This document shows, in pieces, positions 1-5,169 of a stretch of 6,779 bases of DNA. Position numbers and translations under genes: made by a program. The notes under the pieces were generated by a model, which was not told the origin of the DNA, made no database searches, and saw nothing but the letters and a program-made list of their open reading frames with translations. Source of the DNA: CALGLS01 sp047626155 (lineage in GTDB: Bacteria; Bacteroidota; Bacteroidia; Chitinophagales; Saprospiraceae); contig JBLHRR010000215.1 in assembly GCA_047626155.1 (NCBI GenBank), positions 1 through 6,779 of the forward strand, read 5' to 3'. The stretch's first letter is position 1, and each line of letters opens with the position of its first letter.

Positions 1-250
1 GAGGCGCAGTATATCCAGGTACGATTGCAATACTTGCAAACGGCGGCGTAGCGTTTGCAGGGTAGTAAATGGTCGCTCCTAAATAATCGGGACCATTACG
101 TATTCCATCTGCCTCGGTGAGGGTTGCCACACCAAACGGCCCCGGGTTTGTAAGACTTTCGACCGTTATGCCTTCACATTGGGCAAGAGCAACACTGGTA
201 TTTAGGGATAAGATGAGCGTTAGTAGAAAGACAAGGTATAAATTTTTCAT
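1..250 (-). CDS. Secreted cutinase/PETase-like alpha/beta hydrolase, N-terminal 83 codons (partial)
   Basis: The frame opens at an ATG at 250 and runs off the left edge, so only the N-terminus is visible. Residues 1-23 form a classic signal peptide: a Lys-containing start, a hydrophobic core, and an ALA cleavage motif before Gln24-Cys25. The mature start contains GPFGVATL (residues 38-45), then GATIYYP (58-64) and AIVPGYTAP (75-83). The same three blocks occur in the same order in LCC, the Thermobifida cutinases and IsPETase, where the Tyr of PGYTA (here Tyr80) helps form the oxyanion hole. Polyester-hydrolysing members of this family are known from the Bacteroidetes Aequorivita and Kaistella. 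The catalytic Ser-Asp-His triad and any C-terminal type IX secretion domain would lie outside the window, so activity is inferred. A general dienelactone-hydrolase-type esterase is the main alternative. The gene appears monocistronic, with 376 non-coding bases upstream. Confidence 0.8.
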   Translation of the reverse strand, partial: MKNLYLVFLLTLILSLNTSVALAQCEGITVESLTNPGPFGVATLTEADGIRNGPDYLGATIYYPANATPPFASIAIVPGYTAP

Positions 251-626
251 ATTTTCTTTTTAAAGTACTAATTTAAGAATCTATCCAATATGATTCAATA
301 AATATTTAATTTGCTTTCAAGCTATTTCTGTTTAAGGCTATTTCAAGATTCAAAAGGTATGGCTAGTTTTAAAGATATTAGGCCGCTGCTCTGAAAGATG
401 AAATAGAAAAGAAGTGACTTCTCGATACTAAATTCAAATTTACTTGCGTAATTTGAATTTCACTCGAAGTGAATGTTTGAGATGTGAGAAGAAAGAAGAA
501 AGAAAAGTAAAAAAAATTGAAATTAACAATCTAACAATCCAATACCAAGAGAAAATTTTAATCAGTGAGCATTAGTTAGCAGCCCAATAATAATTACAAT
601 CAAGATGCTTAACGGCTTGTTTAGTG
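251..626. other. Non-coding spacer with inverted repeats and a purine tract
   Basis: This 376-base spacer lies between the hydrolase gene start and the end of the HD-domain gene; both are on the minus strand. No credible open frame or structured RNA was recognised. From the hydrolase side it holds an AT-rich leader (251-340) that should contain the hydrolase promoter. The best -7-like string there, TACTTT (minus, 264-269), is only a partial match to the Bacteroidetes consensus. Next come a cluster of inverted repeats (411-473), a purine-only G/A tract (about 484-506) and a decayed short-repeat segment (561-590). No strong terminator was found behind the HD-domain gene. Confidence 0.6.
411..473. 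repeat. REP-like cluster of three nested inverted repeats
   Basis: Three perfect dyads lie within 63 bases. GAAGTGACTTC at 411-421 has 5-base arms around a single base. AAATTCAAATT at 430-440 pairs with 450-460, giving an 11-bp stem with a 9-base loop. TTCACT at 459-464 pairs with AGTGAA at 468-473. The outer motifs ACTTC and GAAGT can also pair with each other across the whole element. The arrangement resembles intergenic palindromic repeats common in flavobacterial genomes, but copy number cannot be tested here. It could act as an RNA stabiliser or weak terminator downstream of the HD-domain gene, or be a non-autonomous repeat. Confidence 0.5.
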
Positions 627-1289
627 TTATTTTTCACCATTCCACTCACCGTAAAACTGAGCTAAGAAATTCTCCATAAAGAGGTGTCTTTCTTCGGCAA
701 TACGAGTGCCAGTCTCTGTATTCATGAGGTCTTTAAGCAGCAACAGTTTTTCGTAAAAGTGATTGATTGTTGGTGCTTTTGAGGCTTTATATTCAGAAGG
801 CGTCATGGCTAAATTAGGGGTTATACCTGGATCGTAAAGCGCACGGTTTTTAAATCCGCCATAGTTAAAAGTGCGAGCAATGCCAATGGCACCGAGGGCA
901 TCTAAACGGTCTGCATCTTGAACAACCTCCAATTCCTTTGAGTTGAAATTTTGCGATTTGTTTCCGCCTTTAAAAGAAATATTTTCAATTATCTTAATAA
1001 CATGAATGATTATCTCTTCTGAAATGTTTTGTGTTTCAAGAAAGTTGCGAGCTTTCGTAGGGCCAGCTGTTTCGTCCCCGCCGTGAAACTTCGAATCTGC
1101 TATATCATGCAATAAGGCACCCAGAGAAACGATTAAAAGATCGACATTTTCTTCCGAGGCAATTAAAATTGAATTTTTGTAAACTCGCTCAATATGAAAC
1201 CAATCGTGCCCGCCTTCGGCACCTTCCAATTCTTTTTTTACAAATGAAATTGTATTAGTAATTACTTGCTGTGAGTTTTCAGAAGCCAT
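627..1289 (-). CDS. HD-domain phosphohydrolase, YedJ/YpgQ family
   Basis: This 220-residue cytosolic protein has a full metal-dependent HD signature. His28 and His32 lie in GHDWFHIERV, His61-Asp62 form the HD pair in LLHDIAD, and Asp125 lies in VQDADRLDALGAIG. The last block is characteristic of E. coli YedJ and B. subtilis YpgQ and separates them from other HD families. YpgQ is reported to be a manganese-dependent nucleotide pyrophosphohydrolase and YedJ is uncharacterised, so a house-cleaning nucleotidase role is plausible but inferred. Length is normal for the family. The ATG at 1289 overlaps the plsC stop by one base (TAATG), so the two genes are co-transcribed and probably translationally coupled. 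No signal peptide or membrane segment is present. The family assignment is firm; the substrate is unknown. Confidence 0.88.
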   Translation of the reverse strand: MASENSQQVITNTISFVKKELEGAEGGHDWFHIERVYKNSILIASEENVDLLIVSLGALLHDIADSKFHGGDETAGPTKARNFLETQNISEEIIIHVIKIIENISFKGGNKSQNFNSKELEVVQDADRLDALGAIGIARTFNYGGFKNRALYDPGITPNLAMTPSEYKASKAPTINHFYEKLLLLKDLMNTETGTRIAEERHLFMENFLAQFYGEWNGEK

Positions 1290-2032
1290 TAAAGAACAAC
1301 CTTAGATTTTACTGTTTTTTCAACAAGATCTATAAGCTCTTCCGAAGAAAAATCGGATATTTTTAATGCGGGATGTACGGTATGTTTTAGACGAATTCCA
1401 AGAGGCATCGGGAAAAACCCATTTCGCTGTAACTTCCAGCTATTGTTAACGGTTATAGGGAGTACATATGCCTCCGGAGCATATTTAAACAAGGTTACTA
1501 AGCCTTTACGATGAAATGTTTTTGGCTGGCCATTTTTACTTCGTGTGCCTTCAGGAAAAATAACACCGCTGTAGTTATGTTGAACCAGATACTTACCAAA
1601 TTTCATCATCTCTCCTATCGCTTGTCTAGGATTTTTTCGATCAATTAAAATGGATCCACCATGACGTAAATTATAAGAAATCGCAGGAATACCTTTCCCT
1701 AATTCTATTTTTGAAACGAACTTTGGATGTAATTTGCGTAAGTACCAAATGATAGGTGGGATATCCCACATGCTTTGATGGTTAGAGACTATTATAATAG
1801 GGACATTTTTTGGGATGTCCTCAAGATATTCCATTTCGAATCGTGTGCCTAGTATATTTAAACAGCGAAGGATGGTCCAATTAAAATAATCAACACTTTT
1901 TTTATGGGCTTGATGTCCAAAAAGATTAAAACAAATTACCTCTACAGCGTGAAAAACAAGCATGCTTAGCCCAAAGGAAAGGAAGAATAGGACCGTAAAG
2001 GGATAACTTAATAGATGTAAGATTTGCTTCAT
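1289..2032 (-). CDS. plsC: 1-acyl-sn-glycerol-3-phosphate acyltransferase (PlsC)
   Basis: PlsC transfers an acyl chain to lysophosphatidic acid to give phosphatidic acid, the second acylation step of phospholipid synthesis, at the inner membrane. The 247-residue protein has a hydrophobic N-terminal anchor (about 8-35) followed by the four acyltransferase motifs in order. These are NHQSMWD (His85 to Asp90, the catalytic HX4D), SILIDRKN (127-134), FPEGTRS (159-165, acceptor phosphate binding) and VLPITVNNS (190-198). Length and motif spacing are typical. An ornithine-lipid or lyso-ornithine acyltransferase is the main alternative, since those enzymes share the domain. The gene starts just after a terminator for the upstream bacilliredoxin gene and overlaps the downstream HD gene by one base. 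It therefore seems to lead its own two-gene unit. Confidence 0.92.
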   Translation of the reverse strand: MKQILHLLSYPFTVLFFLSFGLSMLVFHAVEVICFNLFGHQAHKKSVDYFNWTILRCLNILGTRFEMEYLEDIPKNVPIIIVSNHQSMWDIPPIIWYLRKLHPKFVSKIELGKGIPAISYNLRHGGSILIDRKNPRQAIGEMMKFGKYLVQHNYSGVIFPEGTRSKNGQPKTFHRKGLVTLFKYAPEAYVLPITVNNSWKLQRNGFFPMPLGIRLKHTVHPALKISDFSSEELIDLVEKTVKSKVVL

Positions 2033-2039
2033 TGTTTAT

Positions 2040-2047
2040 CAAAAGTA
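2040..2047 (-). promoter_or_regulatory. Candidate -7 element for plsC (TACTTTTG)
   Basis: On the minus strand TACTTTTG matches the Bacteroidetes -7 consensus TAnnTTTG exactly. It ends only 7 bases before the plsC ATG, so transcription would begin at or within a few bases of the start codon. It also directly abuts the tail of the terminator that ends the upstream gene. No clear TTTG -33 element is seen at the expected distance. It is the only consensus match I see between the upstream stop and plsC. A chance match in T-rich terminator sequence is possible. Confidence 0.45.
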
Positions 2048-2082
2048 AAAAACCGCTTTCAATTTTAAATGAAAACGGTTTT
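2047..2082 (-). terminator. Rho-independent terminator after the bacilliredoxin gene
   Basis: Positions 2049-2061 pair with 2070-2082 in a 13-position stem with one mismatch (2056/2075) and an 8-base loop. The core is AAAACCG/CGGTTTT. Read on the minus strand, the stem ends in GCGG followed by six T residues, the expected direction for ending the bacilliredoxin transcript. That gene stops about 50 bases upstream. The plus-strand tail is weaker. Confidence 0.82.
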
Positions 2083-2133
2083 CTTATTTCTTAATAGTTT
2101 ATTCTTCTTTAGGAGTTAACTTAAAAGTAAGGC

Positions 2134-2544
2134 TTAACAAAATTCGTCAAAGGCACCTTTTAAGTTTTCAGCTATCATATCCGCATGGCGCCCTTCAATA
2201 TGATGGCGTTCTAGCATATGCACCAATTCACCATTTTTAAACAAGCCCATAGATGGGGAACTTGGAGGGAAAGGGATCATTTGTTCGCGAGCAGCATCAA
2301 CTGCATCACGGTCAACTCCTGCAAAAACAGTCACTAAATGATCTGGTGTCTTAGTATTCTGCAAAGACATACGAGCACCTGGGCGCGCATTTGCTGCGGC
2401 ACAACCGCAAACTGAATTCACCACAACTAAGGTTGTTCCTTCTTTTTTAAGAGCATTATTTACATCATCTGCTGTATGTAACTCTGTGAAACCTATGTTT
2501 GTAAGGTCTTCACGCATTGGTTTTACTAATTCCGGTGGGTACAT
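2134..2544 (-). CDS. BrxA/BrxB-family bacilliredoxin (YphP/YqiW type)
   Basis: This is a 136-residue thioredoxin-fold protein of the YphP/YqiW family (DUF1094). In Firmicutes these proteins remove bacillithiol from S-bacillithiolated cytosolic proteins. The diagnostic CGC motif is Cys46-Gly47-Cys48 within VVVNSVCGCAAANARPG. Other family blocks are VTVFAGVDRDA (71-81), PFPPSSPSMGLF (91-102), RHHIEGR (113-119) and a C-terminal Cys136, which the Bacillus protein also has. The ATG at 2544 gives the family's usual N-terminus (YPPELVKPMREDL). The gene is monocistronic: it has its own -7 promoter element at 2581-2588 and a terminator right behind it. It implies, but does not prove, that the organism makes bacillithiol, as some Bacteroidetes do. 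Family assignment is secure; the exact paralogue (A or B) is not decided. Confidence 0.93.
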   Translation of the reverse strand: MYPPELVKPMREDLTNIGFTELHTADDVNNALKKEGTTLVVVNSVCGCAAANARPGARMSLQNTKTPDHLVTVFAGVDRDAVDAAREQMIPFPPSSPSMGLFKNGELVHMLERHHIEGRHADMIAENLKGAFDEFC

Positions 2545-2580
2545 AATATTTTGTGTTTAATTTTCGTAACAATTTGATGG

Positions 2581-2588
2581 CAAAGGTA
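2581..2588 (-). promoter_or_regulatory. -7 promoter element for the bacilliredoxin gene (TACCTTTG)
   Basis: Minus-strand TACCTTTG is an exact TAnnTTTG match, 36 bases before the ATG at 2544, giving a leader of roughly 30 bases. No good -33 TTTG is present. A dyad, TGTATT-N4-AATACA at 2614-2629, lies just upstream of where the -33 element should be and could be a regulator site. Confidence 0.6.
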
Positions 2589-2709
2589 ACTAATTTAGAG
2601 GGTTTTATTGGTATGTATTGTTAAATACAACCTTTTTCGAGTCTGCAATACAGGGCAAAAAAATATATGATCTAGATGATCGCGTGCGTTAATTTTATTC
2701 ATAAAATCT

Positions 2710-2717
2710 TATCTTTG
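2710..2717 (+). promoter_or_regulatory. -7 promoter element for the djlA-like gene (TATCTTTG)
   Basis: TATCTTTG matches TAnnTTTG exactly and lies 32 bases before the ATG at 2750, giving a leader of about 25-30 bases. The -33 region is AT-rich (TTAATTTTATT) without a clear TTTG. It is divergent to the bacilliredoxin promoter, with about 120 bases between the two -7 elements. Confidence 0.62.
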
Positions 2718-2749
2718 GTCGCAATTTAATATTTGAAATTTTACAGTTT

Positions 2750-3493
2750 ATGGTTCGATGGATCGCAGCTTTTATTGGTTTTTATATTTTTAGATTTCCT
2801 GGAGCGATAGCAGGCTTTGTCTTAGGAAGTATTTTTGAAAGTATGACCAATAGAAAAGGAGGAGGACGTTCATTTCAGGATGTTTTTCAACAAAGTACGA
2901 GGGAGAGTGTAACCCCAGCCGATTTTGAACTGCATTTACTTTCTTTGGCTACACTTGTAATTAAAGCAGACGGTAATGTGAGTCAGAGTGAGTTGGATTT
3001 CGTGCGACAATACTTCGTGCAATCTTACGGGAAGGAACGTGCTAACGCTACATTTAAAGTTTTTAATGAGGTAATAAAGAAGAAAGAGATTTCTGCTGCC
3101 AGAATCTGTGAATTATTAAAATCTAGAACGCGTTACGAATCAAGATTACAAATTCTTCATTTCCTGTTCAGTATCAGTAAAGCTGATGGTAACGTCTCTG
3201 AAGCTGAAACAAATGAAATCAATAGGATTTCGGGTTTCTTGGGGGTTCAGTTTAGGGATTTTGAAAGTATAAAGGCAATGTTTTTTAAAAACCCTGATAG
3301 GGCCTATAAAATTCTTGAAATTGAAAATACAGCTACCGATGCCGAAGTAAAATCTGCATATAGAACCATGGCTAAAAAGTACCATCCTGACAAACTACAA
3401 CATATGGATGAAGCCTACCAGAAAGGTGCTCAAGAGAAGTTCACAAAGGTGCAAGAAGCTTACGAGCAGCTACAAAAGGAACGAGGGTTTTAG
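2750..3493 (+). CDS. djlA: DjlA-like membrane-anchored co-chaperone (TerB domain plus J domain)
   Basis: This 247-residue protein has three parts. An N-terminal hydrophobic segment (about 4-30) is rich in small residues, as in E. coli DjlA, whose single span anchors it in the inner membrane. A TerB-like helical domain (about 56-175) has two matching acidic motifs, KADGNVSQSE (72-81) and KADGNVSEAE (144-153), the paired putative metal-binding sites of TerB. A C-terminal J domain (about 183-247) contains the HPD triad at 212-214, which stimulates DnaK ATPase. The architecture and length match DjlA (about 270 residues in E. coli). It would recruit cytosolic DnaK to the membrane, with a role in envelope stress inferred. 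The ATG at 2750 sits 32 bases after a consensus -7 element. There is no close downstream partner, so it is probably monocistronic. Confidence 0.87.
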   Translation: MVRWIAAFIGFYIFRFPGAIAGFVLGSIFESMTNRKGGGRSFQDVFQQSTRESVTPADFELHLLSLATLVIKADGNVSQSELDFVRQYFVQSYGKERANATFKVFNEVIKKKEISAARICELLKSRTRYESRLQILHFLFSISKADGNVSEAETNEINRISGFLGVQFRDFESIKAMFFKNPDRAYKILEIENTATDAEVKSAYRTMAKKYHPDKLQHMDEAYQKGAQEKFTKVQEAYEQLQKERGF

Positions 3494-3605
3494 TTAATCA
3501 TTAGAATTCCACGAGGCTATGCGTAGTTCGTTGTACACAGACTCGAGACTCAGGAATGAGTGGTTAGCAGCCATTAATCATGAGCCAGTGGCCCATTAGC
3601 CAGGT
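3494..3605. repeat. Decayed short tandem repeats (about 7-base periodicity)
   Basis: The spacer after the djlA-like gene holds degenerate direct repeats. TTAATCATTAG (3494-3504) recurs as TTAATCATGAG (3574-3584). From 3563 to 3605 the sequence reads as imperfect heptamers around CCATTAG/CCAGTGG. GTTAGCAGCC (3563-3572) also occurs at 575-584 in the other long spacer. This looks like the remains of a heptanucleotide repeat. No gene or stable RNA is visible. Confidence 0.35.
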
Positions 3606-3654
3606 TGAACCAGGATCAAAGAGAGTCTTTCTTCTTTTTCTTTATATCCTGTTA

Positions 3655-3670
3655 TTTAGACAAGGCTAAA
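3655..3670. promoter_or_regulatory. Candidate DtxR/MntR-family operator
   Basis: TTTAGACAAGGCTAAA is an imperfect 16-base palindrome in which six of eight pairs match; the outer arms TTTAG/CTAAA are perfect. Its TTAG half-sites resemble those of DtxR-family boxes. It lies 30 bases upstream of the -7 element of the regulator-led metal operon, next to the expected -33 position, where a repressor could block RNA polymerase. Assignment rests on position and half-site resemblance only. Confidence 0.4.
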
Positions 3671-3700
3671 AATATAATTCAATGTGATTAAAAATATGTT

Positions 3701-3708
3701 TACCTTTG
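3701..3708 (+). promoter_or_regulatory. -7 promoter element of the metal-uptake operon (TACCTTTG)
   Basis: TACCTTTG is an exact TAnnTTTG match, and only four bases separate it from the regulator's ATG at 3713. With the usual spacing, transcription would start at or next to the A of the ATG, so the message would be leaderless or nearly so. The -33 region (about 3675-3682) has no clean TTTG, which could reflect dependence on regulation. Confidence 0.6.
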
Positions 3709-3712
3709 CCGA

Positions 3713-4369
3713 ATGTTTACACTGGCTGAAGAAAATTACCTCAAAGCAATCTACCACTTGGAATTCAAGAATCAAGGTGCTGTAAGTACAAATGCCATAG
3801 CAGAAAAGTTGGAAGCAAAAGCTTCGTCTGTTACAGATATGGTTCAAAAGCTAGCAGAAAAAGGGGTTGTTTCATATACGAAATACAAAGGGACACATCT
3901 CACCCCAGAGGGTAGGAAAACTGCCGCGAAAGTGGTTAGGAAACATCGTTTATGGGAAGTCTTTTTAGTTGATAAACTAGATTTTCAGTGGGATGAAGTA
4001 CACGAAATAGCCGAACAACTCGAGCATATCAAGTCGGATGAATTGATTGTTCGTCTAGATAAATTCTTAGGATCTCCAGAATTTGATCCACATGGTGATC
4101 CAATTCCTGATAAAAACGGAAATGTAAAAAGCACCAAAAAGAAATTACTTGCCGAAATTGGAAAGAATCAGCGCGGAATCTGCGTGGGAGTGAAGGAATC
4201 AAATGCCGAATTTTTGCGTTATTTAGATAAAAAGAATATCAGTATTGGTTCAAAGATCACTGTAGTTGGGAAAGAATTTTTTGACGGATCAATGATTATT
4301 GAAGTGGGACCGGACCAATTCTATATTTCTAAGAAGATTGCAGAGAATTTGTATTTACAAGCGAATTAA
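3713..4369 (+). CDS. DtxR/MntR-family metal-dependent transcriptional regulator
   Basis: This 218-residue repressor has the three-part DtxR layout. A winged helix-turn-helix spans about 4-66 (EENYLKAIYHL, then recognition-helix region KASSVTDMVQKLAEKG). A metal-binding and dimerisation domain spans about 67-140, and a C-terminal SH3/FeoA-like domain about 152-218. Aligned to DtxR, site 1 ligands are His78, Glu82 and His97. At the second site Glu104 and His105 are kept, and Glu101 replaces the DtxR Cys102, as in B. subtilis MntR. However, Asn8 and Lys11 occupy the MntR Asp8/Glu11 positions, so it is not a classic MntR site. It heads the operon with a metal ABC transporter, so Mn (or Zn/Fe) sensing with repression of uptake is the natural inference. 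Its ATG lies four bases after a -7 element, and a candidate operator is upstream. Family certain; metal not. Confidence 0.92.
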   Translation: MFTLAEENYLKAIYHLEFKNQGAVSTNAIAEKLEAKASSVTDMVQKLAEKGVVSYTKYKGTHLTPEGRKTAAKVVRKHRLWEVFLVDKLDFQWDEVHEIAEQLEHIKSDELIVRLDKFLGSPEFDPHGDPIPDKNGNVKSTKKKLLAEIGKNQRGICVGVKESNAEFLRYLDKKNISIGSKITVVGKEFFDGSMIIEVGPDQFYISKKIAENLYLQAN

Positions 4370-4372
4370 GTT

Positions 4373-5164
4373 ATGACTGGGATAAAAAGAAGCGTATTAA
4401 TTTTCACTTTCGCCGGTGTTTCTAGTTTGATGTCACAAGAAGTCGATATTCCAGATGAGTTAATAACTGATAGACCAGATGCAACTGAATCAGCACACAC
4501 TGTCCCTAAAAAGACGATTCAGGTCGAAACAGGAGCATTTTTTGAAAGCTATGAAGCCAATAGAACAAAGACAGAAACTATTGGATATAATACGACTTTA
4601 GTGCGATATGGAGTATTTGATAATTTTGAATTTCGCTTAGGATGGAATATAGAAGAAATTAGAACCACAGTTGGAGGTGTAAAATCAAATGATGTAATGT
4701 CTGGATTATCTCCGTTGTTGGCTGGTTTGAAAGTCGAGATAGTAAAGGAAAAGGGTTGGATTCCACAAACCAGTTTGCTAGGTCATATGGCGTTACCGTT
4801 TACTGCTTCAGATGATTTTCGTCCTCAAAATACCGGGGTAGATTTTCGATTTTCAATGGCGCATACTTTGAGCGATAAATCTTCTATAGGATATAATCTT
4901 GGGGCACAGTGGGGCGACGATTCTGCGGCAGCAAACTATATATATACTCTGGTCTATGGTTATAGCATTACGCAAAAATTTGGTTCCTATGTTGAAATTT
5001 ATGGAGAAGCATCTATAGCCAACAAACCGAATCATTTTTGGGATGCTGGATTCACATATTTAATAAGTAATGTGATCCAAGCAGATATTACAATAGGGAA
5101 AAGTTTTACAGAAGGGCAGGATATTTTAGTGAGTACAGGTTTAAGTTTTAGAATACCAAAATAG
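4373..5164 (+). CDS. Predicted outer-membrane beta-barrel (Phenol_MetA_deg-like transporter) in the metal operon
   Basis: This 263-residue protein has an N-terminal signal peptide (about 1-21, hydrophobic core VLIFTFAGVSSL, probable cleavage at SLMS-Q). It continues with ITDRPDATESAHTVPKKTIQVETG (starting about 31), a TDRPD-x-TES opening typical of proteins annotated as transporter / MetA-pathway of phenol degradation (PF13557-like). The remainder is alternating polar/hydrophobic strands with aromatic girdle residues (such as FEFRLGWNIEE and GYSITQKFGSYVEIYGEAS) and ends FRIPK, consistent with a porin-like barrel of about 10-12 strands. The ATG is 3 bases after the regulator stop, and the metal-binding lipoprotein gene starts 5 bases after this stop, so it belongs to the operon. 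I infer a role in moving metal across the outer membrane. There is no plug domain, so it is not a TonB-dependent receptor. Confidence 0.75.
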   Translation: MTGIKRSVLIFTFAGVSSLMSQEVDIPDELITDRPDATESAHTVPKKTIQVETGAFFESYEANRTKTETIGYNTTLVRYGVFDNFEFRLGWNIEEIRTTVGGVKSNDVMSGLSPLLAGLKVEIVKEKGWIPQTSLLGHMALPFTASDDFRPQNTGVDFRFSMAHTLSDKSSIGYNLGAQWGDDSAAANYIYTLVYGYSITQKFGSYVEIYGEASIANKPNHFWDAGFTYLISNVIQADITIGKSFTEGQDILVSTGLSFRIPK

Positions 5165-5169
5165 AAAAA

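Noticed and set aside
172..186. Possible lipobox (ALA-Q-C) in the PETase-like protein
   Set aside because: Gln at the -1 position does not fit a lipobox (Gly, Ala or Ser expected); normal signal peptidase I cleavage after ALA fits better, and Cys25 may form a disulfide.
435..442. Minus-strand TAAATTTG as a -7 element for the PETase-like gene
   Set aside because: It lies within the perfect inverted repeat and about 185 bases upstream of the start, so the match is probably incidental.
484..506. Purine-rich tract as a terminator tail or regulatory RNA
   Set aside because: On the minus strand it is a C/T mixture rather than a T-run, and no stem directly precedes it; simple low-complexity sequence is enough.
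601..626. Hairpin CTAAAC/GTTAAG just after the HD-domain gene as its terminator
   Set aside because: The stem is six positions with one mismatch and has no T-run behind it on the minus strand.
3146..3385. Open frame of 79 codons on the minus strand
   Set aside because: It lies wholly inside the djlA-like gene, across the second TerB motif and the start of the J domain, and has no recognisable domain or promoter; it is an antisense shadow.
3611..3651. Possible terminator after the djlA-like gene (AAAGA-GAG-TCTTT plus pyrimidine tract, flanked by CAGGAT/ATCCTG)
   Set aside because: The inner stem is five bp with one G-C pair and the outer arms are only six bp, over 100 bases after the stop; too weak to call.
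3656..3847. Open frame of 63 codons on the minus strand
   Set aside because: It overlaps the regulator's promoter and conserved helix-turn-helix codons and gives a low-complexity, Cys/Phe-rich product without a known motif.
4853..5035. Open frame of 60 codons on the minus strand
   Set aside because: It is antisense to the barrel gene, with no domain, start signal or context to support it.
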